From positions 124,001-188,000 of the forward strand of contig NZ_JAFEVL010000030.1 of assembly GCF_016901135.1 (NCBI RefSeq): a DNA stretch of 64,000 bases, in the 5' to 3' direction. The notes beneath the pieces are model-generated. The model made no database searches, was not told the DNA's origin, and saw nothing but the letters and a program-made list of their open reading frames with translations. Of the stretch, positions 17,289 to 28,869 are shown one piece after another. The translations under genes and the position numbers were made by a program. Each line of letters begins with the position of its first letter. Within the stretch, counting starts at the first letter, position 1. This DNA is from Martinezella lusitana (GTDB lineage: Bacteria > Pseudomonadota > Alphaproteobacteria > Rhizobiales > Rhizobiaceae).

Positions 17289-17452
17289 TTAAACGCATTT
17301 TGGTCGATTTACTGTCGCGGCAATATCAGGCCAGTACCTTTCAAGAATTGCCAAAATCTCCTCCCAGCTCTCCGTCGCAACGCGGCGGTTTGCTCCCCGT
17401 TCGCAGACCAATATTCAAAATCGACCTTCTTAACAGCGATAACGCATAGTCC
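17289..17452 (-). other. Intergenic stretch with possible decayed coding fragment
   Basis: The 313 bp between the protease start and the outer-membrane-factor stop hold no intact gene. On the minus strand one frame reads VKKVDFEYWSANGEQTAALR and a shifted frame continues TESWEEILAILERYWPDIAA, ending at TAA 17289-17291. Joined by one frameshift this resembles a protein C-terminus, but no start codon or family could be found. It may be chance or the tail of a lost gene. Confidence 0.2.
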
Positions 17453-18856
17453 TTATCGTTGCGCTTCATGAACTAGCTGCGATACGTTCCAGCCGCCGCC
17501 AAGCGCCTTGATCAGATTGGCGCTGGCCACCAGCCGGTTTTCGCGGATCTGCAGAGCAGCCTCTTCGTTGGAGAGCGCGGTCGCCTGGGCCGTGACCACT
17601 GCGGTGTAAGCCGATGTACCGGCCTGATACTCGTTGAGCGAAATCGTAACCGCCTGCCGGGCGAGCCGTACCGCTTGGTCCTGCGCGACGGCCTGCTGTT
17701 TCAGGATGCGGAGATTCGACAGTTGATCTTCGACATCCTGGAACGCCGTCAACACCGCCTGGCGATAATTCGCGACGCTCTGGTCGTAGTTCGCACGTGC
17801 CGCATCCACGGCCGCGGAGCGTCCGCCGCCGTCGATCAGGGTCTGGCTACCGCTGGCCGCGAGCGACCACACCGCGTTTGCGGCCGAGATCAACGGCGCC
17901 GCCCCCGAGTAGCCGGCAACGGCCGAGAGATTGATGGTCGGATAGAAAGCCGCCACAGCCACGCCGATGAGCGCGCTTTGCTGCTTCACGGTGCGTTCGG
18001 CCTCGGCGATATCCGGGCGGCGTTCGAGGATCGAAGACGGAACCTGGAGTGGGATCTCGGGCACCGATTGCGCCAATGCGGCCGGCTGAATCGTCAGCGC
18101 GGACGGCGGTTTGCCAATCAGGAGCGCGATCGCGTGCTCATATTGCGCGCGCAATTGTCCCGCGGCTATGGCGGAGGCGCGGGTCGACGCAAGTTGTGTC
18201 TGGGCCGTAATCACGTCCGAACGAGCCGCGACGCCTGCCGTAAATTGATTCTGCGTGATCGTGAGGCTGCGTTCATAGGCCCTCGCCGTGTCGTTCAGCA
18301 GACGGGCAAGCGAATCCTGATAACGCAGCTCGAAATAATCCGTCACCAGCTCCGCCTGGGCCGAAAGCGTCAGATCGGCCAGCTCCGCGGCGCTTGCCTG
18401 CGCCCCCGCCTGGTCGCTTTCGATCTGACGACGCGCCTTGCCCCAGAGATCGAGGTCCCAACTCCCGCTTGCCTCAAGCGTCTGCGTGGTTGCGGCCGAT
18501 CCTGAACTGCCCGCACGCGTGACGCTGGGGCTTGCAGTTACGGTCGGAAACAGGTTCGAGCGCGCTTCGCGCACGACGGCCTGCGCCTCCCGATAGGCCG
18601 CCTCATAGGCCTTGAGGTTCTGGTTGTTGATCGCGACCTGCGGCACGAGTTCGTTGAGCTGCGGATCCTTGTAGACGCTCCACCACGGCCCCCGGTCCGC
18701 GCCATTGCTCGGATCGGCAATCTTCCATCCCTTCGGCGCCTCCTTGAAGGCAACCGGGGTCGCGACATCGGGCCTGAGATAATTCGGTCCAACCATACAG
18801 GATTGAAGCACCAGCAACACGGCGCACAGCGCGCCGGTGGTCACGATCCACTTCAT
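17453..18856 (-). CDS. Outer-membrane efflux lipoprotein (OprM/NodT family)
   Basis: TolC-type outer-membrane channel of 467 residues for the RND pump encoded next to it. A lipoprotein signal ends LLVLQSC with the lipid-bearing cysteine at C20. The two OEP repeats follow (YEAAYREAQAVVREARSN.. and ARANYDQSVANYRQ..), with the RRPDIAEAE stretch typical of NodT/OprM. ATG at 18856 overlaps the preceding pump gene by 4 bp (ATGA), making it the last gene of the adaptor-pump-pump-channel operon. Confidence 0.93.
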   Translation of the reverse strand: MKWIVTTGALCAVLLVLQSCMVGPNYLRPDVATPVAFKEAPKGWKIADPSNGADRGPWWSVYKDPQLNELVPQVAINNQNLKAYEAAYREAQAVVREARSNLFPTVTASPSVTRAGSSGSAATTQTLEASGSWDLDLWGKARRQIESDQAGAQASAAELADLTLSAQAELVTDYFELRYQDSLARLLNDTARAYERSLTITQNQFTAGVAARSDVITAQTQLASTRASAIAAGQLRAQYEHAIALLIGKPPSALTIQPAALAQSVPEIPLQVPSSILERRPDIAEAERTVKQQSALIGVAVAAFYPTINLSAVAGYSGAAPLISAANAVWSLAASGSQTLIDGGGRSAAVDAARANYDQSVANYRQAVLTAFQDVEDQLSNLRILKQQAVAQDQAVRLARQAVTISLNEYQAGTSAYTAVVTAQATALSNEEAALQIRENRLVASANLIKALGGGWNVSQLVHEAQR

Positions 18857-21800
18857 TGTGCGGCTCCTGTAATGACCGACCCCGGAAACACACGGCGCCA
18901 GAACCTGAGCGAACGATGCCGGAAACGATCGAGGTAGAGATAGACGACCGGCGTGGTGTAGAGCGTCAGCAGTTGGCTGACGATCAAGCCGCCGATGATG
19001 GCAATGCCGAGTGGGCGGCGCAGCTCCGCGCCCATGCCATGATCGAGTATGAGCGGTACGGCGCCGAACAACGCCGCGCAGGTCGTCATCATGATCGGAC
19101 GAAATCGCATCAGGCTCGCCTGCCGGATCGCGTCCTCGGGCGATAGATCTTCGGTGCGCTCGGCCTGGAGCGCGAAGTCCACCATCATGATGGCATTCTT
19201 CTTGACGATGCCGATGAGCAAGAACACGCCGATCATGGCAATCAAGGAGAATTCAGTGTCGGTCAGGAGCAGCGCCAGCACGGCTCCCACGCCAGCCGAC
19301 GGCAGCGTGGAGAGGATCGTCAGCGGATGTACGTAGCTCTCATAGAGGATGCCGAGCACCGCATAAACGGCAAGCAGCGCGGCGCCGATCAGGAGAGGCA
19401 TGGTGGCGATGGTCGATTGCGATGCCCCGGCCGAGCCTGCGAAGCCGCCGTGAATGGAGGTCGGCATGTGGATGTCGCCAACCGCCTGCTGGATAGCCGC
19501 GGTCGCATCCGCGAGCTTGTAGCCTGGCGCGAGATTGAAGGAGATTGTCGTCGCGGCCGCCTGACCCTGGTGGTTGACCTGGACGGGAGTGGTTGCCGCA
19601 GCCAGCCGCGCGAAGGCGGACAGCGGGATCATGGTGCTGCTGCTGGTGCTGACCGCCGCGCCGCTCGAGGCGCTGCCGCCGCTGCTGGTGGCGATGGAGT
19701 TGGTCGCCTGATTACTTGCCGATGAACTGGAGGATGTCGCGGATGTACTGCTGCTCGTCACCGTCCCGGAAACAGCGTTGGTGGCGGAAGTGCCGCTCGC
19801 CGATCCGCCTGATGTGCTGACATAAATCAGCTTGAGGGAATCGGGATCCTGAAGATAGCGCGGCGCCAGCTCCATGACGACATGGTACTGGTTCTGCGCC
19901 TTGTAGATGGTCGAGACCTGACGCTCTCCGAAGGCGTCATAGAGTGTCTCATCGATGATATCAGGCGTCACGCCAAAGCGTGCCGCTGTTGGCCGGTCGA
20001 TGACGACCTTTGTCTCCAGGCCGCCCGTCTGCTGGTCCGAGCTGACATCGGCGAGAACAGGACTTTGCTTCATGGCGGCCGTGAGCTTATCCGCCCATTG
20101 CTGAAGCTCGGGCGTGCTGTCGGCCTGGAGGGTATATTGATACTGGGCAAAGCTCATGCGACCGCCAACGAAGAGGTCCTGCATCGGGAACATCATCAGT
20201 TGGGCGCCGGGAATCGCGGCAAGCTTGGGGCGCAGCCGCGCCATGACCTGGAAAGCCGAAGCATCGCGGTCCTCCAGCGGCTTCAGCGTTATGAAGACCT
20301 GCGCCTGGTTGGTGCCGCGGCCGCCGGTGAAACCCGTCACGGTCTGGACAGCCTGATCCGCCTGCACGATGGCCTGGGCTTGCGCCAGCTTGGTGCGCAT
20401 CGCCTGAAATGAAATGCTCTGGTCCGCCGTGATGCCGCCCATCAAAAGACCGCCATCCTGCTGCGGAAACAGGCTCTTAGGCACGACGACAAACAAAAGG
20501 ATGTTCAGCCCGACCGTAACGAGAAGCGTAAGGAGAACCAGGAAGGGATGGGCGAGGGCACGCCGGAGGGACAGATCGTAGAGGTGCTGCAATCCGTCGA
20601 ACACGCCATTGACCAGACGAGCCACGCGTCCGGGCCCGCCATGGTCGCCGCGACGGAGAAGAAGAGCGCACATCATCGGCGTCGTCGTGAGGGATAGGAC
20701 GAGCGAGACCCCGATCGCGATAGACAGCACGACCGCGAACTCGCGGAAGAGCCGTCCGACGATGCCGCCAAGCAACAGGATGGGCAGGAACACCGCGATC
20801 AGCGAGACGCTCATCGAAACGACCGTGAAGCTCACCTCCTTGGCGCCCTGCAGCGCCGCCTCGAAGCGCGACACGCCCGTCTCCAGATGGCGAGTGATGT
20901 TCTCCAGAACAACGATCGTGTCGTCGACCACAAAGCCGGTCGCAATGGTCAGCGCCAACAGCGAGAGGTTGTCGAGGCTATAGCCGCACAGCTCCATTAC
21001 CCCAAATGTGCCGAGAATGGAGACAGGCACGGTGACTGCCGGGATAAGGGTCGCTCGCAGACTGCGCAGAAAGACGAAGACCACGACCACCACCAGGATC
21101 ACGGCGATGATCAGCGTTTGCTCGGTATGTGCCAGCGAGGCGCGGATCGTGCTGCTGCGGTCGCCGGATAAAGTGAGCTTGACGCCGCCGGGCAAGGCTG
21201 CCTGCAATTGCGGCAAAAGCGCTTTCACACGGTCGACGGTGTCGACGATGTTGCCGCCGGGCTGCTTGAACAGCAGCAGCAGGACGGCGGGCTCGCCATT
21301 GCTCGAGCCCTGGTTACGGAGGCTTTCGACCGAATCGTCGACCTCCGCCACGTCCCGCAGGAACACCGGCCGACCGTTGCGCCAGGCAATGACAAGGTCG
21401 CGGTAATCGGCGGCGCGCAGCGCCTGGTCGTTGGCGTAGAGCTGGTATCGCCGGTCGCCATCATCGATCGAGCCCTTGGCGCTGTTGGCGTTGGCAGCCG
21501 ACAGCGCCGCACGCACGTCTTCCAGGCCAATGCCATATTTGAACAGGGCACCGGGATTGAGCTCCACACGCACCGCCGGCAGTGAACTGCCGCCGACATC
21601 GACATTGCCGATGCCCTCCACCTGGGAGAGCCTCTGCTGCAGAACCGTCGCCGCGCTGTCATAGAGCTGGCCCTGCTTCAGGGTCTTCGAGGTCAAGGCA
21701 AGGATCAGGATCGGCGCATCGGCGGGATTGAAATTGCGGTAGGTCGGGTTGCTCTTGAGTGCGCTCGGCAGATCGGCGCGCGCCGCATTGATCGCCGCCT

Positions 21801-22125
21801 CGACATCGCGCGATGCGCCTGCAATGTCGCGATCGAGGCCGAACTGCAGGGTGATGTTCGTCGAGCCGAGGCTGCTCTGCGAGGTCATCTCGGTGACATC
21901 GGCAATCAAGCCAAGATGCCGCTCGAGGGGCGCCGCCACCGTCGCCGCCATCGTGTCCGGACTAGCGCCCGCCATCTGCGCCTGCACCCGGATGGTCGGA
22001 AAATCCACCGCCGGCAGCGGCGCCACCGGAAGAAAACCGAAAGCGAGCAAGCCCGAGACGCCGATCGCGATGGTCATGAGGATCGTTGCGACCGGTCGCC
22101 GGATGAAGAGAGCGCTGACGTTCAC
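18853..22125 (-). CDS. mdtC: RND efflux pump subunit, MdtC-type, with serine-rich insert
   Basis: Inner-membrane proton-driven RND transporter of 1090 residues with 12 predicted membrane helices, [14 protein letters not shown] in TM4 and two large periplasmic loops. Its N-terminus ([12 protein letters not shown]...[13 protein letters not shown]) and SSLGST.ITLQF stretch match MdtC. Start is GTG 22125, overlapping the stop of mdtB (GTGA); the longer frame to 22176 lies in mdtB. Odd feature: about 62 residues, mostly Ser, Thr, Ala and Gly (770-831, bases 19633-19818), are inserted in the second periplasmic loop just before the conserved IPLSAFA strand. It forms the hetero-trimeric pump with MdtB. 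Confidence 0.93.
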   Translation of the reverse strand: MNVSALFIRRPVATILMTIAIGVSGLLAFGFLPVAPLPAVDFPTIRVQAQMAGASPDTMAATVAAPLERHLGLIADVTEMTSQSSLGSTNITLQFGLDRDIAGASRDVEAAINAARADLPSALKSNPTYRNFNPADAPILILALTSKTLKQGQLYDSAATVLQQRLSQVEGIGNVDVGGSSLPAVRVELNPGALFKYGIGLEDVRAALSAANANSAKGSIDDGDRRYQLYANDQALRAADYRDLVIAWRNGRPVFLRDVAEVDDSVESLRNQGSSNGEPAVLLLLFKQPGGNIVDTVDRVKALLPQLQAALPGGVKLTLSGDRSSTIRASLAHTEQTLIIAVILVVVVVFVFLRSLRATLIPAVTVPVSILGTFGVMELCGYSLDNLSLLALTIATGFVVDDTIVVLENITRHLETGVSRFEAALQGAKEVSFTVVSMSVSLIAVFLPILLLGGIVGRLFREFAVVLSIAIGVSLVLSLTTTPMMCALLLRRGDHGGPGRVARLVNGVFDGLQHLYDLSLRRALAHPFLVLLTLLVTVGLNILLFVVVPKSLFPQQDGGLLMGGITADQSISFQAMRTKLAQAQAIVQADQAVQTVTGFTGGRGTNQAQVFITLKPLEDRDASAFQVMARLRPKLAAIPGAQLMMFPMQDLFVGGRMSFAQYQYTLQADSTPELQQWADKLTAAMKQSPVLADVSSDQQTGGLETKVVIDRPTAARFGVTPDIIDETLYDAFGERQVSTIYKAQNQYHVVMELAPRYLQDPDSLKLIYVSTSGGSASGTSATNAVSGTVTSSSTSATSSSSSASNQATNSIATSSGGSASSGAAVSTSSSTMIPLSAFARLAAATTPVQVNHQGQAAATTISFNLAPGYKLADATAAIQQAVGDIHMPTSIHGGFAGSAGASQSTIATMPLLIGAALLAVYAVLGILYESYVHPLTILSTLPSAGVGAVLALLLTDTEFSLIAMIGVFLLIGIVKKNAIMMVDFALQAERTEDLSPEDAIRQASLMRFRPIMMTTCAALFGAVPLILDHGMGAELRRPLGIAIIGGLIVSQLLTLYTTPVVYLYLDRFRHRSLRFWRRVFPGSVITGAAQ

Positions 22126-25100
22126 GACACGCCTCGCTCGGGCTCGAGGGTTCCGATCCCGCGTTGGCGCAACCACCCCGCGATACGATCAAGGACAAGG
22201 TAGACGACAGGCGTAGTGAAGAGCGTCAGCAACTGGCTGACGGCCAGGCCGCCGATCATCGCTATGCCGAGCGGCTGGCGAAGTTCCGAGCCGCTGCCAG
22301 ACCCGAAGGCCAGCGGCACCGCCGAGATGAGAGCCGCCATGGTCGTCATCAGGATCGGTCGAAAGCGCAGCAGGCACGCCTGGTGGATGGCTTCGCGCCC
22401 CGTCAGCCCCTCGTCTCGCTCCGCCGCGATGGCGAAGTCGATCATCATGATTGCATTCTTCTTGACGATGCCGATCAGGAGGATGATCCCGATGATCCCA
22501 ATGATGTCCAGATCAGCCCCCGTGACCTCCATGGCGAGGAGCGCGCCGATGCCGGCCGAAGGAAGCGTCGACAGGATTGTCAGCGGATGGATGAAGCTCT
22601 CGTAGAGGACGCCGAGAACGACATACATGACGAGAACGGCGGCCAGCACGAGATAGAGTTCGTTTGCCAATGACGACTGGAATGCCTCGGTCGCTCCCTG
22701 GAAGTTGGTCGCGAAACTTTCCGGCAGCCCGATTGCCTGCTCCGCCTTCTTGACCGCCGTCACGGCGCTGCCGAGCGAGGCGCCGCTCGCCAGATTGAAC
22801 GAGATCGTGGTTGCGGGAAACTGTGCGAGATGGCTGATCTGTATCGGCTTATGGTTGATGACGACATGCGCGATGGCACTCAGCGGCACCTGGCCGGTGG
22901 CTGCGGTCGCTGACGGCAGATAGATCGAGTCGAGTGCCGCAAGCCCCTTGTCCAGATTGGGATCGGCTTCGAGGATGACCCGCATCTGGTTCGACTGGGT
23001 GAAGATGGTGCTGACGATCCGTTGTCCGAAACTGTCGTAGAGCGCATTGTCGATCGTTGCGAGCGTGATGCCGAAGCGGGCGGCCGTCGCCCGGTCGACT
23101 TCGATGGTCGCGGAGAGACCGTTGTCCTGGAGGTCGCTCGTCACGTCGGCGAGTACGGACGCCTTTCGAAGCTCCGCGACCAGTTTCGGCGTCCAGGCGC
23201 TCAGGACGTCGAGCGAGGGATTGTCGAGAATGAACTGGTATTGGGTCGCGCTGACTTGGGTGTCGACCGTGAGATCCTGTACAGGCTGCATATAGAGCGT
23301 GATGCCGGCAACCCCGCTCACCTCCTGCTGCAGGCGGCGGATGATTTCGCTTGCCGAAGCGCTCCGCTGATCCTTCGGCCGCAAGTTGATCTGCATACGG
23401 CCGACATTGAGGGTCGTGTTGCTGCCGTCCACGCCGATGAAGGACGAGAGGCTGACAACATCGGGGTCTTTGAGCACGGCCTCCGCCAGGGCGACCTGCT
23501 GTTCGTTCATATGCGCGAAGGAGATCGACTGAGGCGCCTGGGTGATGCCCTGAATGACCCCAGTGTCCTGGATGGGAAAGAAGCCCTTGGGCACCACGAG
23601 ATAAAGCCAGGCGGTGAGGACGACCGTTGCAGTCGCGATCGCAAGCGTCACAAACTGGTGGTCGAGCGCCAGCTTCAGTGCCCAGTCGTAGCCCTGAAGC
23701 AGGCGATCGAACCAGGTTCGGCGCTGTACTTTCGAAAGCTGCGCCGGCCCGGATGAGTGGCCGCGCAACAGCCGCGCGCACATCATCGGCACCAGCGTCA
23801 GCGACACGATCGCGGAAAGCACGATGGTAACGGCCAGCGTCACGGCAAATTCATAGAACAGCCGTCCGATCACATCGCTCATGAAGAGGAGCGGGATGAG
23901 CACCGCAAGCAACGAGACCGTCAGCGAGATGATGGTGAACCCGATCTCCCTGGAGCCTTTCAGCGCGGCCTCGAGCGGCGGCAAGCCCGCTTCGATGTGG
24001 CGACTGATATTCTCGATGACGACGATCGCATCATCGACCACGAAACCCGTCGCGATGGTCAGCGCCATCAGCGACAGATTGTCGAGGCTGAAGTTCCACA
24101 AATACATCGCACCGAAAGTGCCGACAAGCGACAGCGGCACTGACAGACTCGGGATGATGGTGGCGCGCAGATTGCGCAGGAACAGGAAGATCACCATCAC
24201 GACCAGGCCAACCGCCAGGGTCAGCTCGAACTCCACATCCTGGACGGAGGCGCGAATGGTCGTGGTCCGATCGGTCAGCACGGCGATGCCGACGGAAGAC
24301 GGAAGCCCTGCCTCCCATTGCGGCAACATCGCCTTGATGCTGTCGACGACTTCGATGACATTGGCGCCAGGCTGGCGCTGCACGTTCATGATAATGGCCG
24401 GCGTGGTGTTCATCCAGGCGCCGAGCTCAGTATTCTCCGGACCGTGGATCACATCCGCAACATCGGAGAGCCGCACCGGTCTACCGTTCTTATAGGCGAT
24501 CACCGTGCTGAGATAATCCGTCGGCTTCGAGATCTGGTCGTTCGCATCGATCGTGTAGGACCGGTGCGGTCCGTCCAGCGTGCCCTTCGGCGTGTTGACA
24601 TTGATATTGTCGAGCGTGGTGCGCAGATCGTCGATGTTCAGCCCATAGGCGGCCATGGCGCGGATATTCGCGCGAACGCGGACGGCCGGCTTTTGGCCTC
24701 CGCTCAAGGTCACCAGGCCGACGCCCGGAAGCTGCGATATCTTCTGCGCCAGACGCGTATCGGCAAGCGCCTGAACCTCGGTCAGCGGCAGCGTCGGCGA
24801 AGTCATCGCCAAAGTGAGGATTGCGGTGTCGGCCGGATTTACCTTGGCATAAACAGGCGGAGCCGGCAGGTCATCGGGCAGCAGGCTGTTGGCGGCGTTG
24901 ATCGCGGCCTGGACCTCCTGCTCGGCGACGTCAAGCGAGACAGAAAGATCGAACTGGAGCGTGATCACCGATGCACCGCCCGATGACTGTGAGGACATCT
25001 GGCGTAGCCCGGCCATCTGGCCCAATTGCTTTTCGAGCGGCGCCGTGACCGCCGAGGTCATCACGTCCGGACTCGCTCCGGGATAGAAGGTCTGCACCTG

Positions 25101-25235
25101 GATCGTCGCGTATTCCACTGTCGGCAGCGCGGAGAGCGGCAGCTGGCGCCAGGCGACGATACCGACCATCAGCAGTGCCGCCATCAGCAATGTCGTCGCG
25201 ACGGGGCGCAGGATGAAAAGACGGGATGGGTTCAT
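22122..25235 (-). CDS. mdtB: RND efflux pump subunit, MdtB-type
   Basis: RND transporter of 1037 residues, closely following the MdtB pattern ([69 protein letters not shown]). TM4 carries the proton-relay pair in [12 protein letters not shown]. The periplasmic porter and docking domains are of normal length, in contrast to its partner MdtC. Its ATG overlaps the stop of the adaptor gene by 4 bp. In E. coli MdtB and MdtC assemble as a B2C trimer; the same is expected here. Substrates are unknown; bile salts, novobiocin or plant phenolics are possible by analogy only. Confidence 0.95.
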   Translation of the reverse strand: MNPSRLFILRPVATTLLMAALLMVGIVAWRQLPLSALPTVEYATIQVQTFYPGASPDVMTSAVTAPLEKQLGQMAGLRQMSSQSSGGASVITLQFDLSVSLDVAEQEVQAAINAANSLLPDDLPAPPVYAKVNPADTAILTLAMTSPTLPLTEVQALADTRLAQKISQLPGVGLVTLSGGQKPAVRVRANIRAMAAYGLNIDDLRTTLDNINVNTPKGTLDGPHRSYTIDANDQISKPTDYLSTVIAYKNGRPVRLSDVADVIHGPENTELGAWMNTTPAIIMNVQRQPGANVIEVVDSIKAMLPQWEAGLPSSVGIAVLTDRTTTIRASVQDVEFELTLAVGLVVMVIFLFLRNLRATIIPSLSVPLSLVGTFGAMYLWNFSLDNLSLMALTIATGFVVDDAIVVIENISRHIEAGLPPLEAALKGSREIGFTIISLTVSLLAVLIPLLFMSDVIGRLFYEFAVTLAVTIVLSAIVSLTLVPMMCARLLRGHSSGPAQLSKVQRRTWFDRLLQGYDWALKLALDHQFVTLAIATATVVLTAWLYLVVPKGFFPIQDTGVIQGITQAPQSISFAHMNEQQVALAEAVLKDPDVVSLSSFIGVDGSNTTLNVGRMQINLRPKDQRSASASEIIRRLQQEVSGVAGITLYMQPVQDLTVDTQVSATQYQFILDNPSLDVLSAWTPKLVAELRKASVLADVTSDLQDNGLSATIEVDRATAARFGITLATIDNALYDSFGQRIVSTIFTQSNQMRVILEADPNLDKGLAALDSIYLPSATAATGQVPLSAIAHVVINHKPIQISHLAQFPATTISFNLASGASLGSAVTAVKKAEQAIGLPESFATNFQGATEAFQSSLANELYLVLAAVLVMYVVLGVLYESFIHPLTILSTLPSAGIGALLAMEVTGADLDIIGIIGIILLIGIVKKNAIMMIDFAIAAERDEGLTGREAIHQACLLRFRPILMTTMAALISAVPLAFGSGSGSELRQPLGIAMIGGLAVSQLLTLFTTPVVYLVLDRIAGWLRQRGIGTLEPERGVS

Positions 25236-26488
25236 CGTCCCGCATCCGGTGTTGTCGCCGTCGCCGGTTTGGCACTCTTTTCGTGCGAAGGGGCAGCGGC
25301 TGGAATGCTGACCTTGGCGCCGTCGCTCAAGTGATCGGCGCCATCCACCACCACCTGATCGCTTGCCGCCAGACCCGATAGCACGGCGACGCGGCCATCG
25401 GCCGATGCGCCGGTGCTGATCTTGCGAAGCGAGACCGTGTCGTCGGCATTCACTCGATATACGAAGGTTCCGGGCGTGCCTGTCTGAACTGCCGCAGTCG
25501 GCACGGTGACGACGTCGTGCAACGTGTCCACGAGCAATGTGACGTTGACGAACTGGTTCGGGAACAGAGATCCATTGGCGTTGTCGAACATCGCCCGCAA
25601 TTTCACCGTGCCGGTGGTTGTATCGATTTGGTTGTCGATGGTCTCGAGCGCACCTTCGGCCAGCTTCTCCGTACCGGTCCGGTCATAGGCCGTGACGCTG
25701 AGGTGCGCGCCGCTCTGCAAGGGCTTCATGACCTGCCGCAGACTATCTTCCGGCAGCGTGAATACCACCGAGATCGGTGTCGTCTGCGTGACGATGACGA
25801 TGCCGTCTGTGTCCGAGGCAGTGACGTAGTTGCCGATATCGACCTGCCGAAGGCCGACCCGGCCGTCCACCGGCGAGACGATCCTGCAATAGGTCAGATT
25901 GAGCTTCTGGGTGTCGACCTGCGCCTGGTCTAAGCGGACGGTCCCCTCATCTTGCCGAACGGTGGCTGCCGCCGTGTCGACTGTTTGGCCCGATGTGGAA
26001 TCCTGCTTGATCAGACGCTGGTAGCGTTGCAGATCGAGGCGGGCATTGTCGAGCAGCGCCTGGTCCCTTTCGAGCTGACCCTCATACTGGTTGAGCGCCG
26101 CCTGGTAGGGTCGCGGGTCCACCTGGGCGAGGAGATCGCCCTTCTTCACGGTCTGCCCCTCGCGAAAATTGATTTCCGTGAGATAGCCGCTGATCTGCGA
26201 TTTGACCGTCACCGTCGCGAGTGAGGTCACCGTGCCCAGTGATGTCAGCGTGACCGGAATGTCACCCTTCGCTGCGGTAGCTGTGCCGACCGATTGCACC
26301 GATTGGACGGACGGTCCACCGTGCGGCCTGTAACCCGCACCGGCAGGCTTCCACGGCTGACGCCAGACCACCAGCGCTGCGACGGCGACGACGAGGAGCA
26401 GGAACCACGGCCAGGCACGGCGACGTCTTGGTCGCTTCGACTGGATCGGAGCGTCCGACGCTGGAGAGGGTTCAATTCGTGTATCCAT
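25232..26488 (-). CDS. mdtA: RND efflux periplasmic adaptor, MdtA-type
   Basis: Membrane-fusion protein of 418 residues. A basic N-terminus (KRPRRRR) precedes one membrane anchor (about 25-42). Then come the lipoyl half-motifs ([20 protein letters not shown] and [22 protein letters not shown]) flanking a coiled-coil hairpin, the beta-barrel and a membrane-proximal domain. ATG at 26488 is chosen over the TTG at 26500; neither has a strong ribosome site. First gene of the pump operon, divergent from a two-component system as mdtABC is linked to baeSR in enterics. Confidence 0.93.
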   Translation of the reverse strand: MDTRIEPSPASDAPIQSKRPRRRRAWPWFLLLVVAVAALVVWRQPWKPAGAGYRPHGGPSVQSVQSVGTATAAKGDIPVTLTSLGTVTSLATVTVKSQISGYLTEINFREGQTVKKGDLLAQVDPRPYQAALNQYEGQLERDQALLDNARLDLQRYQRLIKQDSTSGQTVDTAAATVRQDEGTVRLDQAQVDTQKLNLTYCRIVSPVDGRVGLRQVDIGNYVTASDTDGIVIVTQTTPISVVFTLPEDSLRQVMKPLQSGAHLSVTAYDRTGTEKLAEGALETIDNQIDTTTGTVKLRAMFDNANGSLFPNQFVNVTLLVDTLHDVVTVPTAAVQTGTPGTFVYRVNADDTVSLRKISTGASADGRVAVLSGLAASDQVVVDGADHLSDGAKVSIPAAAPSHEKSAKPATATTPDAGR

Positions 26489-26731
26489 GACCGATCGCAA
26501 TGATAAGAACAGCCGGACCCGGAATGGGTGCGATTGCGAAAGAATATGGAGGCGGATGACTGCCTTGGATCAACTAACTTATTGGTAATATAGATATTTA
26601 TACATTGTGTAGAGATTGACATATTTGCGGAATTGCATTCGCCTACCATCGCACTTATTGAGAATGAGACGCGGGCGATGCCAGCGGCTCTCCGGATCGC
26701 TCTGTCCGGGATGGTCGTCTGAAGACATCGA
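26489..26731. promoter_or_regulatory. Divergent intergenic region, pump operon / response regulator
   Basis: An AT-rich 243-bp gap serving both the mdtABC-type operon and the response-regulator gene. A TTGACA box is visible at 26616-26621 on the plus strand but no convincing -10 box stands 16-18 bases later. No clear repeat for the response regulator was recognised, though AACTAACTTA near 26572-26581 is loosely like the element before lptD. Confidence 0.35.
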
Positions 26732-27496
26732 ATGAAGCTCTTGCGGAGCCCCGCGAAACGACTGGCCGAGGATCCGTTGACTGCGACCCACATCCTCATC
26801 GTTGAGGACGACCCGGAAATCAGCACGCCTTTGGCGGGATTCCTGCGCGACAGGGGATTTGTCACTTCGGTATCCGCGAGCGCCGAAGCCGCGTGGGACA
26901 TTCTGGAAGATGGCGAAATCGATCTCGTCCTGCTCGATGTCATGCTACCCGGGGAAGACGGTCTCGCTCTTTGCCGGCGGCTGCGGTCCTCGGATGGGCC
27001 GCGCATTATCGTTCTGACCGCTCTTTCAGAGCCGATCGACAAAGTGATCGGGCTGGAATTGGGCGCGGACGACTATGTATCCAAGCCTTTCGACCTGCGC
27101 GAGCTTTTGGCCCGCATTCGCGCCGTCTTACGGCGTGCATCGATTACCGACGGCGCACCGCAGCGATCCGGATCGGAAATGGTGCTGCGCTTCTCCGGCT
27201 TTGCGTTCCATCCGCACCGCCGGTTTCTCCGCTCGCCGGCCGGAGTGCGCATCCCTCTGACGGGGGCGGAGACCGATCTGCTCCTTATTTTCTGCCAGCA
27301 TGCGCAGCAGGTCCTCTCCCGCTCGGAACTGATCAATCTCACACGTGGCGAAGGTTTTGCCATATCGACCAGATCGATCGATCTCCTCGTCAGCCGCGTG
27401 CGCCGCAAGCTTGCAAGCGACGACCTCCTTGCCGATCCGATCCGCACTGTACGAACAGACGGCTATCTCTTTCAGCCCCATGTCACGGTTGAATGA
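26732..27496 (+). CDS. OmpR-family response regulator
   Basis: Two-domain regulator of 254 residues. The receiver carries the acidic pair in VEDD, phospho-acceptor D69 (LLDVMLPGEDG) and K in SKPFDLREL. The C-terminal winged helix (RIPLTGAETDLLLIF ... STRSIDLLVSRVRRKL) is the OmpR/PhoB type. It overlaps the following kinase gene by 4 bp and is divergent from the RND pump operon, which it most likely controls, as BaeR controls mdtABC. Confidence 0.92.
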   Translation: MKLLRSPAKRLAEDPLTATHILIVEDDPEISTPLAGFLRDRGFVTSVSASAEAAWDILEDGEIDLVLLDVMLPGEDGLALCRRLRSSDGPRIIVLTALSEPIDKVIGLELGADDYVSKPFDLRELLARIRAVLRRASITDGAPQRSGSEMVLRFSGFAFHPHRRFLRSPAGVRIPLTGAETDLLLIFCQHAQQVLSRSELINLTRGEGFAISTRSIDLLVSRVRRKLASDDLLADPIRTVRTDGYLFQPHVTVE

Positions 27497-28806
27497 TGCG
27501 CCGCTTCTTCGCAACAACGCTTGGGCAGATACTGGCAATCATCACCGGCTCTTCGCTGATCACCTTTCTGTTGTTCCTCGCCCTTCTGTCGGTACTCTAT
27601 CCCGACGCACCGCCGCCTCCGCCGTGGCCCTGGCAGATCGTCTATCGTACAGCCGACCTCGTCGATAGCCTTCGGGCGGTGCCGGAGAGCGAGCGCAGCG
27701 CTATCATAGCCGCTGCCCAACGACCCGATATGTCGATCAAGCTGACGCAGGCACCCGCTGTTTGCGAGACGTTGACGGCGGACACACGCAAATTGGAAAC
27801 AGTGCTCAGGTCCGAGCTTCAGAGCAATATACCGAAGATCACGTCGCGCTTATGTGAATCCGGAGATCCCGCGGCCAGAATCCAAATTCTAATCGAATTG
27901 GACAATCAAGCGCTTGAGATTCGTGTCGACAAGCCTGAGGAGCCGCGCCGGTTTGCCTTTCCGGTCATCTCGGCGCTCCTCTTCCTCTGCGTCGCTGTCG
28001 CCGCGATGTCGGCATGGGCAGTGTGGCGCGTGATCGGCCCGCTGCGGCGCCTGTCTGCCAAGGCCGATGCCTTCGGGCACAGCGTCGCCGTTGTGCCTCT
28101 CGAAGAAGAGGGGCCTGTGGAGATCAGGCGCGCGGCACGCGCCTTCAACCTCATGCAGGAGCGCGTCACGCGTTCGATACATGATCGCACGCGCATGCTG
28201 GCCGCCATCAGCCATGATCTGCGCACACCCCTTACACGCATGCGCCTGCAGCTCGAAACGGAGCAAACCGATCTCATGCGCGACAAGCTCCTGCGTGATA
28301 TCGGCCTGATGCAGTCGATGGTCGCCTCAGCGCTCGCCTTTCTCAGTGGCAATTTCGACGAGGAAGACAAGGAATGGCTGGATCTCGGCGCGCTTCTGTC
28401 GACGCTCTGCGACGAATATGAAGAGACGGGCGCAATCATCTCCTATGAAGGCCCCGAACAGATGCCGATCTTCTGCCGGCCGAACGCGATCAACAGGGCT
28501 TTGATCAACCTCATCGAGAACGCGATCCATTTCGGCGAGACTATCCTCGTCACGGCATCGCTCGAAGCTGGCACCATCGTGGTCGAGCTCGCCGATGACG
28601 GTCCCGGCATCCCGAAAGACCGGCTGCGGGATGTCGTGGAGCCCTTCGTTCGGCTCGATCCGTCGCGATCCAGCCGGCCTGGAAGCGTGGGTCTTGGCCT
28701 CTCTATCGTCAAGGAGATCGTCGAGGCCCATGGGGGAACGCTGGAACTGATCGACAGGCTACCGACCGGCCTCATTGCCAGAGTTGTTTTTCCGTCTCGG
28801 AACTGA
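27493..28806 (+). CDS. Sensor histidine kinase (partner of preceding regulator)
   Basis: Membrane kinase of 437 residues. Two membrane helices (about 13-36 and 155-180) enclose a periplasmic sensor domain of about 120 residues with two cysteines (C91, C121). HAMP follows, then the HisKA box with H241 (AISHDLRTPLTRMR), N-box (NLIENAIHFGE), G1 (DDGPGIP) and G2 (GLGLSIVKEIVEAHGG). This is the EnvZ-like class. Its start overlaps the regulator stop (ATGA). Its 3' end faces the 3' end of the second kinase gene, 63 bp away. Confidence 0.92.
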   Translation: MMRRFFATTLGQILAIITGSSLITFLLFLALLSVLYPDAPPPPPWPWQIVYRTADLVDSLRAVPESERSAIIAAAQRPDMSIKLTQAPAVCETLTADTRKLETVLRSELQSNIPKITSRLCESGDPAARIQILIELDNQALEIRVDKPEEPRRFAFPVISALLFLCVAVAAMSAWAVWRVIGPLRRLSAKADAFGHSVAVVPLEEEGPVEIRRAARAFNLMQERVTRSIHDRTRMLAAISHDLRTPLTRMRLQLETEQTDLMRDKLLRDIGLMQSMVASALAFLSGNFDEEDKEWLDLGALLSTLCDEYEETGAIISYEGPEQMPIFCRPNAINRALINLIENAIHFGETILVTASLEAGTIVVELADDGPGIPKDRLRDVVEPFVRLDPSRSSRPGSVGLGLSIVKEIVEAHGGTLELIDRLPTGLIARVVFPSRN

Positions 28807-28869
28807 GCAGTTCCGCAGGGCTATCCAGCAGGTATCGTGGCCAACAAGTGGTTTTCTATGCATGTAGTA

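Noticed and set aside
17283..17471. 62-residue plus-strand frame in the gap after the protease gene
   Set aside because: No ribosome site, and it runs into the outer-membrane-factor gene on the other strand.
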